DNA of 64,000 nucleotides, from assembly GCA_963836355.1 (NCBI GenBank), contig CAWIJO010000002.1:558001-622000 (forward strand), read 5' to 3'. Shown here piece by piece: positions 25,379 through 34,705 of this stretch (position 1 is the stretch's first letter; each line of letters opens with the position of its first letter). The DNA comes from Palsa-506 sp963836355 (GTDB lineage: Bacteria; Actinomycetota; Actinomycetes; Streptosporangiales; Streptosporangiaceae). The notes under the pieces are model-generated. The model was not told the origin of the DNA. It saw only the letters and a list, made by a program, of their open reading frames with translations, and searched no databases. The translations under genes were made by a program, and so were the position numbers.

Positions 25379-26272
25379 CTAGGCCGCGCAGCGGCTGGCC
25401 GCGCGGCCCGCATTCTCGACCAGCTGAGCAAGCGGCTGGGCCAGCGCGACCCTGGCCTGCTGCTGGCTGATCTCACCGGTCGCGGCCAGCCGGCCGAGCA
25501 CGTGCACCTCGCGCTGCCTTGCCCGGACCGGATGCTGCAGCGGATTGTCCGCCGAAGGCCCCTGGACGAGGCCGGCCAGCAGCGCCGCCTGCGGCCAGGA
25601 CATCGCGCGCGGTGGCACCCCGAAGTAGCCGCAGCTGGCCGCGGCCAGCCCATAATCGCCGTTGCCGAAGTACGCGACATCCGAGTACATCTGCAGGATC
25701 TGCCGCGAGCTGTAGGTCATGAACAGCTTGACGGCGAGGCTGACCTGCTCCAGCTCGACGGCTGCACCAGACCGGCCGCGGGTGTAAAGCAGCTTGGCGA
25801 GCTGCTGGTAGATGGTCGCGCCGCCCTGGTCGGCGGCGCCGCCGCCGGTCAGCCAGCTGGAGGTGACCCGGGCAACGGCGAACGGGTCGATACCTGGTTC
25901 GTAGCCGAACCGGTGATCCTCGGTGGCCTCGATCGCGGCCGCGAACCGCGGCGGGACCGGCGGCCCGGGAAAGGCGGCGTGCTGGGCCCGGGCCTGCGCG
26001 CGGGCCAGTGCCTCGGCGTTGCCAACCGACGGCGTGACGACAAGCAGCCCTGCGAACGCGATGAGCCCGGTCGCGATCAGGACGCTGAGGACTACCAGGA
26101 ACCGGCGCAGGAACCGGCGGCGCTGACGTCTCGGCCGAATCGTCCGGCCCGGAATCGTCGGGTCCGCGAGCCCTTGGCCAGGAGCCGGGCCAGCGCCGCG
26201 GTCAGCTGCCCAGCCCGGGCCGGACATCCCGGATGCGCTGGCGCCTCGCCCGCCCGCGTTCCGCACCGACAT
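25379..26272 (-). CDS. GT51 peptidoglycan transglycosylase domain protein
   Basis: A 297-aa membrane-anchored protein. It has a basic Arg-rich N-terminus, one membrane helix (FLVVLSVLIATGLIAFAGLLVV, about residues 58-79), then a GT51 domain with the catalytic AIEATEDHRFGYEPGIDP (family EDxxFxxHxG; Tyr replaces the usual His), GGATIYQQLAKLLYT (family GGSTITQQ) and the later QILQMYSDVAYFGNGDYGL. There is no transpeptidase domain, so it resembles a monofunctional glycan polymerase acting outside the membrane on lipid II. The Ser/Thr-to-Ala/Ile changes in the second motif are mild departures. The start at 26272 has GGAG upstream. Confidence 0.85.
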   Translation of the reverse strand: MSVRNAGGRGASASGMSGPGWAADRGAGPAPGQGLADPTIPGRTIRPRRQRRRFLRRFLVVLSVLIATGLIAFAGLLVVTPSVGNAEALARAQARAQHAAFPGPPVPPRFAAAIEATEDHRFGYEPGIDPFAVARVTSSWLTGGGAADQGGATIYQQLAKLLYTRGRSGAAVELEQVSLAVKLFMTYSSRQILQMYSDVAYFGNGDYGLAAASCGYFGVPPRAMSWPQAALLAGLVQGPSADNPLQHPVRARQREVHVLGRLAATGEISQQQARVALAQPLAQLVENAGRAASRCAA

Positions 26273-26445
26273 TTGATCCGCTCCGTCTGATCGCCAGCTG
26301 CGCTGGCCCCGGCCAGGTAACGAATGACCCGGCCGCTAAGTTGCCCTGCGCTCCGGCCGGTAACCGCCGATTCCATGATCGCGGAAGATTCCCGCGGTGG
26401 AACCCCGCGGAGTTTCCGTGCGCGACTGACGACGGGCCGTCCGGG

Positions 26446-28206
26446 TCAGGATGTTCCCGGCTGGTGGGCAATTTCAGCCAGCTGGGTGGCAACGTCCGCC
26501 GCGGCGTAGCCGGTCCGGTGGCCCCGCGCCCCGGTGCCACCCTGCTGCCAAGGGTGGGGCCCGTCGAGCGGGCGGTACCCGACGCCGGCGGCGTCGAGGC
26601 GGCTCAGGTGCGCGGCGAGCCGCTCGCGCCAGCCGGGAGCGGCCCCTGACGTGGTCAGCCCGCCGGACCAGGCCACGTCGGCCAGCACGCAGGCGCGCGG
26701 GAAGGCCATATATTCCAGCGCACGGCTATCCGGGATGTACTCGGTCCAGAGCTGGAACTGGGTGCCGATCAGTCGCCGCGCGGCGCGCTCCGGCCAGTCC
26801 GCGGCGAGTGCGCGCGGGGCGAACGCGGCGACGTCCGGCAATGTCACCGGCCCTCCGATCGCCAGCGGCTCCCGCTCGTCGTCGGACTGGCTGTAGTCGA
26901 AGTAGGTGGGCACGACCGGGACGGCGATGACGTCATGGCCGGCCATGGCCGCGCGGCGGGCGATGCCGACGCCGCGCCAGGCCATCACGATCGTGTCCAG
27001 CCGCAGTGCTCCGCCGCGCGTGCCGGCCGGGCCGGACGTGCCGGCCGGGCCGCGCGTGCCGGCCGGGCCGGCTCCGCTGGCGAATCCCTCGTCCCAGACC
27101 ACCGCCCTGGCCCCGAACCGCTCGGCGAGCATGTCAGCGACCTGGCGGAGGAACCAGGCATGCAGTTCCGCCGCGCTGGCCAGGCCGAGCTCGCGCCGGT
27201 AATCCTCGATCACCGGGTTATCCCGCCATTCATTTAGAACGCACTCGTCCCCGCCGATGTGCACGAACGGGGCGGGCATGGCACCGAGCAACTCGCCGAA
27301 TACGTCGCCGAGGAATTGGACCGTTCCCGGCAGCGGCGACATGATGTGCGGGAAGATGCCCCAGTCGGCCGCCACCTCGTACCGCGCGTCCGGTACCGAG
27401 CCGAGCTGCGGCAGCGCCGCCAGCAGCGCGGAGGCATGGCCGGGCACCTCGATCTCGGGGACGACGGTCACCATCCGCGCGGCCGCGTAAGCGCTGATCT
27501 CGGCCAGGTCGGCGAGAGAGTAGTACCCGCCATGCGGGACGCCGTCGTAGACGGCCGGGTCGTCCGAGCCGTGTCCGATCCTGGTCTGCCGCCGATGGGA
27601 GCCGATCTGGTGCAGCGCGGGATATCGCAGGCTCTCGACCCGCCAGCCCTGGTCGTCGGTCAGGTGCAGGTGAAAGCGGTTCAGCTTGTGCGCGGCCAGC
27701 ATGTCGATAAAGCTCAGCAGCACGCTTTTCGGGAAGAAATGCCTGGCCACGTCGAGATGCCCGGCGCGCCAGGCAAGCGCAGGAGCGTCGTCGATCTCCG
27801 CGCACGGCAGCTGCCATGGCGAGCCCGGCACCGGCGCGGCGCGCCACGCATCGGCGGGCAGCAGCTGGCGCACGGTCTGGGCCGCGTAGAACGCGCCCGG
27901 GTCTCCCCCCGCGGTGATGCGCATCCGGCCCGGGCCGATGCGCAGCTGGTAACCCTCGTCCGGCAGGCTGCCGTCGATGTCCACGGTGATCTCCCCGGCA
28001 GCGCGGCGCGGATCAAGGCCCTGGCCGGGTGCTGGCGCCGGCTCAGCCGGCCAGGGCAGCGCACCGAGCACCCGCCGGACGGCCGCGGCTGCGCGCTGCG
28101 CACCGGGTCCCGCGATGATCTGGGTTTCCCGGCTCAGCTGGTAACTGCCGGGCTGCGGGCGGACGAATACGGGGTGCGGCACAAGGGCAGCCAGTCGGTC
28201 GGTCAT
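26446..28206 (-). CDS. Beta-N-acetylhexosaminidase, glycoside hydrolase family 20
   Basis: About 586 aa. The N-terminal GH20b domain (PHPVFVRPQPGSYQLS to about residue 130) precedes the catalytic barrel. The barrel shows LDVARHFFPK, FHLHLTDDQGWR, VVPEIEVPGHASA and the catalytic Asp320-Glu321 pair in HIGGDECVLNEW. A late Trp (FQLWTEYI) lines the active site. A short Gly-Pro-Ala-Thr repeat (27000-27080) is inserted in a loop. There is no signal peptide, so it probably acts on imported chitin- or peptidoglycan-derived sugars. The start could also be the Met at 28224. The neighbouring transglycosylase is also minus-strand but a separate unit. Confidence 0.9.
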   Translation of the reverse strand: MTDRLAALVPHPVFVRPQPGSYQLSRETQIIAGPGAQRAAAAVRRVLGALPWPAEPAPAPGQGLDPRRAAGEITVDIDGSLPDEGYQLRIGPGRMRITAGGDPGAFYAAQTVRQLLPADAWRAAPVPGSPWQLPCAEIDDAPALAWRAGHLDVARHFFPKSVLLSFIDMLAAHKLNRFHLHLTDDQGWRVESLRYPALHQIGSHRRQTRIGHGSDDPAVYDGVPHGGYYSLADLAEISAYAAARMVTVVPEIEVPGHASALLAALPQLGSVPDARYEVAADWGIFPHIMSPLPGTVQFLGDVFGELLGAMPAPFVHIGGDECVLNEWRDNPVIEDYRRELGLASAAELHAWFLRQVADMLAERFGARAVVWDEGFASGAGPAGTRGPAGTSGPAGTRGGALRLDTIVMAWRGVGIARRAAMAGHDVIAVPVVPTYFDYSQSDDEREPLAIGGPVTLPDVAAFAPRALAADWPERAARRLIGTQFQLWTEYIPDSRALEYMAFPRACVLADVAWSGGLTTSGAAPGWRERLAAHLSRLDAAGVGYRPLDGPHPWQQGGTGARGHRTGYAAADVATQLAEIAHQPGTS

Positions 28207-28340
28207 GGCGCTACACGCTCTCATTTCCAGTGGTGGCACGGCGGGAGCGCTGGCACTACGGCTCGGCGGCGAGCGCCCCGCTCCCCGCGCTGCGCTAAGG
28301 TAGGTACGCCCGTCAGGTCGGAGGCGGGTGCGGTTCGTAC

Positions 28341-28417
28341 CGGGACGTGGCCCAGCTTGGTAGGGCACTTGACTGGGGGTCAAGGGGTCGCGGGTTCAAA
28401 TCCCGCCGTCCCGACCA
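28341..28417 (+). tRNA. tRNA-Pro (anticodon GGG)
   Basis: A 77-nt cloverleaf. Acceptor stem CGGGACG (28341-28347) pairs with CGTCCCG (28407-28413); discriminator A and an encoded CCA end it. The anticodon stem CTTGA/TCAAG encloses the loop CTGGGGG, reading GGG. The T-arm has GGTTCAAAT. Its 3' half supplies the att core of the adjoining island, and the gene is kept intact. Confidence 0.95.
28370..28398 (+). repeat. att core repeat, left (in tRNA-Pro)
   Basis: 29-bp core running from the anticodon stem to the T-loop; identical to 38832-38860. Confidence 0.85.
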
Positions 28418-28443
28418 GAACGTGCAGGTCAGAAGGGGTTTCG

Positions 28444-28465
28444 GGAGTATCCGGGACTCCTTTTT
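28444..28465 (+). terminator. Intrinsic terminator after tRNA-Pro
   Basis: Stem GGAGT/ACTCC (28444-28448 with 28456-28460) followed at once by TTTTT, 27 nt past the tRNA 3' end. Confidence 0.6.
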
Positions 28466-28524
28466 GATCTTCGGGAGCCAGCCGGGGAGCCACTCGATGG
28501 GTGGATTCTTGGTCGATTTACTGG

Positions 28525-29202
28525 TCAGGCGGACTTGGCCCGCTTCTTCTTGCTGAGAATCTTGTCCATGGCCGTCGCGCCCTTGGTGAGCGCGGGCCTG
28601 ATCTCGTGCCGGTAGACGGTCTCGGTGACGGTCGTGCCGCTGTGGCCCATCAGGTCGCTGATGTCCTCGATCCGGACGCCGCTGGCGCTGAGGATGGACA
28701 CGAACGAGTGGCGCAGCTCCCGCGGCGCCCATTCCTCCCCCAGCCCGGCGGCCTTGGTGATGGCGATGAACTCGCGGCGGACCTGCCAGCGGTCAAGCGG
28801 AGTGCCATCCTCGCGGCAGAACACCGGGTCGTGGTCCTGCCAGGCGTCGCCTGCGCGGAGCCCTTCGGCGGCCTGCCGCCTGCGGTGCTCGCGGAGCGCT
28901 TCCACGACCCGCTTGGGCAGCTTGAGGACGCGGCGGCTGTTGCGGGTCTTGGTGTCGCCCTTGGCCCGCACCGACCGGTACACCGCCACCGTACCCGCGT
29001 CCAGGTCAACCTCGGCCCAGGTGAGCGCGCGGGCTTCCTCGGTGCGGACGCCTGCCAGCAGGGACACGACCACGTACGCGGCGAGCCGGTGCTCGCTGCC
29101 CGGCCCTGCCTCGTCCAGCAGCACCGGCTGCGATGGTCGGCCTGGCGCCGCCGCCACCAGCACGACCCTGCTGGTTAATTCGTGTTCATGAAGCCAGGGC
29201 AA
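28525..29202 (-). pseudogene. Tyrosine site-specific integrase, N-terminus lost
   Basis: Only the catalytic domain remains, 225 aa in the open frame against the roughly 400 usual for this type. Visible active-site residues are Arg53 (LLAGVRTEEARALTW), Arg164-His165 in PRELRHSF, His187 (DLMGHSGTT) and the nucleophile Tyr197 in ETVYRH. The core-binding and arm-binding domains are missing, and the first 20 or so residues of the frame come from the IS1182-type remnant that abuts it. Position beside tRNA-Pro with the 3' end toward the att core marks it as the island's own integrase. Confidence 0.85.
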
Positions 29203-30127
29203 GTTCGAGTCGGGCGAGGTGGCTGGTCCGGGTCCGGTCCAGCGGATGGCCGTTCCACCAGGCGTGCAGCCGGATCAAGTTGAGCGCGGCCGCGGCGTTG
29301 GCGTGTTCCAGGCGGGTCTTGGCCAGGCCGCGGTAGCGGGCGCGGCGCATCCCGGTGACGGCGACGGCCTGTCGGATGGTGCCCTCGACGCCGGCGCGCA
29401 GCGCGTACCTGGCCTGGAACGCGTTGGTGTCCTGGGCGGCCCGGGCGGCGAGCTGGGCCTGGTGGACCTCGCGGGGGTGCACGGTGAGCTGGCGGCGCCC
29501 GGACGCCGAGGTAGTGCACTGGGCCCGGCCGGGGCAGTGCCCGCAGGTGCCCTTCGCGAAAGTGATCACGATCGTGTCGGTACCACGCTGGGCGACGGGG
29601 TTCCAGGAGCTGCTGGCATGGCCTTGCGGGCAGGTGGCCTGCCGGGCGTCGAAGTCGATGGCGAAGGCGGCGCGGTCGTACCCGGCGGCTGCCCTGGCCT
29701 GCGGTGAGGTATCGGCCAGCATCGGGGTGACCAGCGTGATGCCGAAGCTGGCCAGCGAGGAGACCAGCAGTTCCGTCGAGGGGTAGCCCGAGTCCACGAG
29801 GTGCTCGTCCGGCAGCAGGCCCCGTCCGGCCAGGCGGGCGTGGACCGGCTCGGTCATCTGGCTGTCGGGCACGGTCGCATCCGTGGTCTCCACGTTGACG
29901 ATCAGATGAGGGGGCGGCAGCGCCTCACTGTCATCGCTGCCGTGGCCGCCACTGCCGGAGTCGCTCCGCATGTCACTCCACATAACGCTTCCCCTGTTTG
30001 ACCGGACGGACCAGCGGAAACTCCTAGCCCAACGTCCCTGGGGGTCAAGGGTGCTGTTGACCTGCCGACCGCTGCAGACGTGCGAACGGTCTGTAGAACG
30101 CTGGGGGGTTGGCGTCAATCTGCGCAC
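29186..30127 (-). pseudogene. IS1182-type transposase, 3' fragment
   Basis: Transposase homology begins near base 29965 (PHLIVNVETTDATVPDSQM) and covers the C-terminal half: HARLAGRGLLPDEHLVDSGY (catalytic Asp), the Cys-rich segment GTCGHCPGRAQC, HPREVHQAQLAARAAQD and RAGVEGTIRQAVAVTGMRRARYRG (catalytic Glu), LNLIRLHAWW. The N-terminal half is absent, so the element is dead. It is unrelated in detail to the complete IS1182-type copy at 34.7-36.7 kb. The 200 bp beyond the frame, up to 30333, hold no gene that I can support. Confidence 0.8.
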
Positions 30128-30333
30128 GCAATCCCGCCAGCTGCGGCGTCTGCAGCGTGGTGGCCAGGGTGGTGGCCGGGCGGGATCAATGCTTCGGTGG
30201 TATGCCAGAGTGCCCAGCCAAGCCAGCAGGCCCTCACCTTAAGGCAAGTATCTCCCCGGCGAGCCCGGGGCTCCTGCTTCATGACGGAGTGAAACCTCTG
30301 CGGGACGTTCTGTAGGGGTCAAGGAGTGCGGTC

Positions 30334-32832
30334 ATGAAGCTGGACCCGCCGGGCAAGGTGCCCGATCTGAGGCAGCTAGACAGTCTTGCCACGCGCCGGT
30401 CGTGGGGCCGGAGCTTACTGGGGGCCTGCCTTCTCGTCGCTGTGGTGGGCGGTCCGGCAAGTCTGGCAGGCAGGGCCGGGCAGGAAACCGGCCCAGCCAC
30501 GCAGCGCGCCTGGGTCACGGCCTTCGCCGCGGGTGATACTCCGCAGAAGATCACCTTCAAGCAGCCGCCTGATGCGGCAGTAGGCGTGCGGGTCGCCTTG
30601 TCGGCGTCCGCGGCGCCGGGGCTGATGGTGTCGTTCACCTCAAATACCCCGCAGGTATGCACGGTGTCGCAGTCCACCGTCACCACCATGACGGCGGGCG
30701 TGTGCACGATCACTGCCTCCCAGGGCGGCGACGCCCACTTCACCCCGGCTCCGGAGGTGGCGCGGTCGTTCCAGGTGACCACCGGCCAGAAGACGCAGAC
30801 CACCACCCTGAGGCTGCCGCCTGATGTGATGCAGCGCGGCGTGCCGGCCGGGGTGCGGGTCGCCTTGTCGGCGACGGCCCCAGACTCCGCGCTGCCGGTG
30901 TCGCTCACATCCAATACCCCGGCCGTGTGCACCGTATCGGAGTCCACCGCCCTGGCCGTGGCCGCCGGGATGTGCACGATCACCGCCTCCCAGGGCGGCA
31001 GCGCCACCTACGCGCCGACGGCTGCGGCACGGTCGTACCGGGTGAGGACAGGACAGCAAACGCAGACGGTCATGTTCACGCTGCCGCCCGAACTGGTGCA
31101 GCGCGGCGTGCCGGTTGGCGAGCCGGTCACCTTGTCGGCGTCGGCGCCAAACTCCGGGCTGGCGGTGTCGTTCACGTCCGCCACCCCGCAGGTGTGCACG
31201 GTATCGGGATCCACCGTCCTGACCCTCGCCGCCAGCCACGGCCCGTGCACGATCAGCGCCTCCCAGAACGGCAGCGCCACCTACGCGCCGGCGAATGCGG
31301 AGCAGTCGTTCCCGGTGAAGACCGGGGATAAAGGGCAGCGGATCACCTTCACGCTGCCACCGGAGGTAAAGCAGGGCGTGCCGGTCGGGGAGCCGGTCAC
31401 CTTGTCGGCGTCGGCGCCAAACTCCGGGCTGGCGGTGTCGTTCACGTCCGCCACCCCGCAGGTGTGCACGGTATCGGGATCCACCGTCCTGACCCTCGCC
31501 GCCAGCCACGGCCCGTGCACGATCAGCGCCTCCCAGAACGGCAGCGCCACCTACGCGCCGGCGAATGCGGAGCAGTCGTTCCCGGTGAAGACCGGGGATA
31601 AAGGGCAGCGGATCACCTTCACGCTGCCACCGGAGGTAAAGCAGGGCGTGCCGGTCGGGGAGCCGGTCACCTTGTCGGCATCGGCATCCTCGCGGCTGCC
31701 AGTGTCCTTCACCTCCGCCACTCCACGGGTGTGCACCATATCGGGGTCCACCGTCCTGACCCTGGCCACGGGCGGGTGCACGATCATCGCCCTCCAGAAC
31801 GGTAGCGTCATCTACGCAGCCGTCTCTAGCCAAGGGCCACCATTCAAGGTGATCCGCGCCGGGCAAACGATCATCTTCGACCAGCCATCGGACGCGAAAG
31901 TCGGGGACCGAGTCACCCTAGTGGCGTCGGCGTCCTCGGGGCTGCCGGTGTCATTCACCTCCACCACCCACGTATGCACGGTGTCGCAGTTCATCGCCAC
32001 CGCCGTCACCAACGGCACGTGCACGATCATCGCCTCCCAGAGCGGCGACGCCAACTACCTACCGGCCCAGGAGGCGCGGCAGTCATTCCAGGTGAAGAAC
32101 GGGCAGACAATCACCTTCGACCAGCCACCAGATGCGAAGGTCGGGGATCGGGTGCCCCTGAAGGCGTCGGCGGCCTCGGAACTGCAGGTGTCACTCACCT
32201 CCACCACCCCGGCCATCTGCACGGTATCGGAGTCCACTGCCACCGCCGGGGCCGCCGGCACCTGCACGATCACCGCCTCCCAGGCCGGCAACGCGGACTA
32301 CGCGGCCGCCGACGACGTGCGCCACTCATTCCGGGTAACCCGAGCCGGGCAGACGGTCACCTTCGCGCAGCCACCAGACGTGAAAATCGGGGATCGGGTG
32401 CCCCTGAGGGCGTCTGCCACCTCGGGGCTGCAGGTGTCACTCACCTCCACCACCCCGGCCATCTGCACGGTATCGGAGTCCACTGCCACCGCCGGGGCCG
32501 CCGGCACCTGCACGATCACCGCCTCCCAGGCCGGCAACGCGGACTACGCGGCCGCCCCCGATGTGCGCCGCTCATTCCGGGTAACCCGGGCACGCGGGCA
32601 GAAGATCAGCTTCGCCCAGCCAGCGGACACGAAGGTCGGGAGCAGGTCACCCTGTCGGCGTCCGCCTCCTCGCGGCTGCCGGTGTCGTTCACCTCCACCA
32701 CCCCGGCCACTGCACAGTAGCGGGTCGCGACCGTCGCTACCGTGGTCGTCGGGACGTGCACGATCACGGCCTCCCAGAGCGGCAACGCGGACTACGGGCA
32801 AGCCAACAACGTGCGCCACTCATTCCGGGTGA
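30334..32832 (+). CDS. Ig-like repeat surface protein, N-terminal and central part
   Basis: An 832-aa frame starting at ATG 30334 (AAGGAG upstream). A basic N-region of about 30 residues precedes the hydrophobic SLLGACLLVAVVGGPASLAG, a Sec-type signal or anchor. Then come nine tandem Ig-like repeats of about 80-90 residues with the pattern ITFxxPPD...VTLSASA...VSFTS.TP.VCTVS.ST...CTITASQ.G.A.Y..A...SF.V; each keeps two cysteines, likely one disulfide per domain. The frame leaves the repeat pattern at about 32640, and residues after 768 are not homologous. The remaining repeats and a C-terminal anchor continue to 33888 in other frames. It is probably an exported, wall-spanning adhesin-like protein. 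Role unknown. Confidence 0.8.
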   Translation: MKLDPPGKVPDLRQLDSLATRRSWGRSLLGACLLVAVVGGPASLAGRAGQETGPATQRAWVTAFAAGDTPQKITFKQPPDAAVGVRVALSASAAPGLMVSFTSNTPQVCTVSQSTVTTMTAGVCTITASQGGDAHFTPAPEVARSFQVTTGQKTQTTTLRLPPDVMQRGVPAGVRVALSATAPDSALPVSLTSNTPAVCTVSESTALAVAAGMCTITASQGGSATYAPTAAARSYRVRTGQQTQTVMFTLPPELVQRGVPVGEPVTLSASAPNSGLAVSFTSATPQVCTVSGSTVLTLAASHGPCTISASQNGSATYAPANAEQSFPVKTGDKGQRITFTLPPEVKQGVPVGEPVTLSASAPNSGLAVSFTSATPQVCTVSGSTVLTLAASHGPCTISASQNGSATYAPANAEQSFPVKTGDKGQRITFTLPPEVKQGVPVGEPVTLSASASSRLPVSFTSATPRVCTISGSTVLTLATGGCTIIALQNGSVIYAAVSSQGPPFKVIRAGQTIIFDQPSDAKVGDRVTLVASASSGLPVSFTSTTHVCTVSQFIATAVTNGTCTIIASQSGDANYLPAQEARQSFQVKNGQTITFDQPPDAKVGDRVPLKASAASELQVSLTSTTPAICTVSESTATAGAAGTCTITASQAGNADYAAADDVRHSFRVTRAGQTVTFAQPPDVKIGDRVPLRASATSGLQVSLTSTTPAICTVSESTATAGAAGTCTITASQAGNADYAAAPDVRRSFRVTRARGQKISFAQPADTKVGSRSPCRRPPPRGCRCRSPPPPRPLHSSGSRPSLPWSSGRARSRPPRAATRTTGKPTTCATHSG
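31120..31679 (+). repeat. Perfect 270-bp tandem duplication inside the Ig-repeat gene
   Basis: 31120-31409 is identical to 31390-31679 (290 bp at an offset of 270 bp), adding exactly one 90-residue Ig-like repeat in frame. Other repeats in the gene are diverged, so this copy is recent. A second near-identical pair with period 243 bp lies about 32186-32580. Confidence 0.85.
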
Positions 32833-33183
32833 GCCCGGGCGACGCGGCAATCGCAGAAGATCGCCTTCCCCCAGCCAGCAGACACGACCGCCGGGCAGCG
32901 GTCACCCTGTCGGCGTCCGCCTCCTCGGGGCTGCCGGTGTCTTTCAGCTCCACGACCCCAGACATATGCGCGGTGCGGGCGCGACCGTCACTACCATGAT
33001 TGCCGGGACCTGCACGATCACCGCCTCCCAGGCGGGAACGACCACTACGCGAGCCCCCAACGTGCAGCACTCATTCCAGGTGGCGCCGGGGACGCCCCGC
33101 AGACAATCGCCTTCGCCCAGCCACCAGACACGACCGCCGGGCAGCACGTCACCCTGTCGGCCTCCGCGTCCTCGGGGCTGCCG

Positions 33184-33888
33184 GTGTCTTTCAGCTCCAC
33201 GACCCCGGACATATGCGCGGTATCGGGGTCCACCGTCACCACCGCAACGGCGGGCATCTGCATGATCACCGCCTCCCAGGGCGGCAGCGACAGCTACGCG
33301 GCAGCCCCCAACGCGACGGAGTCGTTCCAGGTGAACCCGGCCGACCAGGTAACCACAGCCGGGAGGAAACCGCAGACGATCAACTTCAGGCAGCCGGCTG
33401 CGGTGAAGTCCGGCGTGCCGGTCGGGGAGCCGGTGCCCTTGTCGGCCTCCGCGTCCTCGGGGCTGCCGGTGTCATTTACCTCCACCACCCCGCCGGTGTG
33501 CACAGTGTCGGGCTCGACCGTCACCACCTTGGCCGCCGGCGCGTGCACGATCACCGCCTTCCAGGACGGCAGCGTCGGCTACGCGGCCGCTCGCGCCGTG
33601 GCGAAGTCGTTCCAGGTGAACCCGGCCCCGTCGAAAGGGCCCGGTGCACTGGTCTTCTTGCTGGCGGCCGCAACCATGGCGGCCGCGGGCGTCACGCTGG
33701 CAGTGCGCCGCCTCCGGCTGCGCTCACATCCGCCACCAGCGAACGCGCCCGACGTGCGGGCCGTGCCGGATACCGGCCCGCCGGGCCAGGTGAGCGTCCG
33801 TAACACCGGAAGGGCTGCGACGCACACGGTGCGCATCGAACCCAGCCCTGGAGCTAGCACCACAACGATCGAGGAGGTCAGGCCATGA
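33184..33888 (+). pseudogene. Ig-like repeat surface protein, C-terminal part
   Basis: The end of the same gene, in a different frame from 30334-32640. It finishes one Ig-like repeat, adds a complete last repeat (about 33360-33620), then has a short linker, a membrane helix ALVFLLAAATMAAAGVTLAV, a basic stop-transfer RRLRLR and a cytoplasmic tail of about 60 residues (VSVRNTGRAATHTVRIEP). Between 32640 and 33184 the repeat pattern is legible only by hopping between frames, with at least five small indels, most in G or C runs. The whole gene would encode about 12 repeats and a C-terminal anchor. Its stop overlaps the next start (ATGA). Confidence 0.7.
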
Positions 33889-34625
33889 CATCAGCGCAGC
33901 AGGAGCGCCCGCGCACCGCCCTGGATCTGCTGTTCGGCCCAGGCAATGACACCCCTGAGGCATTGGCCCATGAGATCGTGTCTGCAGGCACCGACGGAAC
34001 CGTTGGCCGCGCCCTCGAGAACCTCCCAAAGGCGACCCGTGAGGCCGCCGTCCGCGAGGCCACGGCTACGGCGGCCGGGCTCCTGGATGTCGACTTGATC
34101 GGCGTGCTGGCCGCCGGATGGCGCAAGCATCATGACCTCACCGGCGCCGCGCAGCGCACCATCGCCGCGCCTGGCAGCACTGAACTTGTGGACATGGCTG
34201 CGCACCAGGTCACCATGACCCAGCATCCCTCGGTCACAGTCCTAGTTGATGGTCTCCAGGTGGCCGTCATCCAGCTCGGCCTGTCTCTGGAGTTGAAGGT
34301 CAATGCCATGATCGCAGGGATCGCCGCCGGGCGGCTGGTCGCTCTGCACTCCGGCCGCTGTGACATCACCGCCACACTGGCCATCCAGGGGACCAACGTC
34401 CTCACAAAACAGGCACACCTCAAGCTGCCCGGCGCCGTCCCGCTCAACCCGGGAATACGGCTGCTGGCCGCCCATAACTACGCGGTCAGCGCGGGACAAG
34501 CGGAAAGTGCCAGCGACGACCATGCCCGGCAGGCGGCACCTGCACGCGAGGGCACCGTTCACCTGTCCCCAGCCCCGCGCAGCCCTGGCTCTGCAGCGCC
34601 GCTCCCAGGCGATTGGACATACTAA
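33885..34625 (+). CDS. Protein coupled to the Ig-repeat gene, family unknown
   Basis: A 246-aa protein whose ATG overlaps the stop of the Ig-repeat gene. The first 80 residues are helical and acidic (TALDLLFGPGNDTPEALAHEIV; KATREAAVREATATAAGLLDVDLIGVLAAGWRKH). The middle, about 95-190, is beta-rich (VTMTQHPSVTVLVDGLQVAVIQLGLSLELKVN; GRCDITATLAIQGTNVLTKQAHLKLPG). The tail is disordered. There is no signal peptide or convincing membrane helix, so it should be cytosolic. I do not recognise the family. Tight coupling suggests that it binds the cytoplasmic tail of the anchored repeat protein. Confidence 0.7.
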   Translation: MTSAQQERPRTALDLLFGPGNDTPEALAHEIVSAGTDGTVGRALENLPKATREAAVREATATAAGLLDVDLIGVLAAGWRKHHDLTGAAQRTIAAPGSTELVDMAAHQVTMTQHPSVTVLVDGLQVAVIQLGLSLELKVNAMIAGIAAGRLVALHSGRCDITATLAIQGTNVLTKQAHLKLPGAVPLNPGIRLLAAHNYAVSAGQAESASDDHARQAAPAREGTVHLSPAPRSPGSAAPLPGDWTY

Positions 34626-34705
34626 CGAAACTATCCCTAGACCTGTGGCTGCCTCGGAAACGCACCCCAGGTCTTCGCATAACGGGAAGCCCGCACACCG
34701 CCCTA

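Noticed and set aside
31120..31679. CRISPR-like regular repeats
   Set aside because: The period is 270 bp, in frame and coding; no short repeats with unique spacers are found anywhere in the window.
30640..31866. Minus-strand repeat protein opposite the Ig-repeat gene
   Set aside because: It mirrors the plus-strand repeats; the plus frame alone has signal peptide, Cys pairs and membrane anchor.
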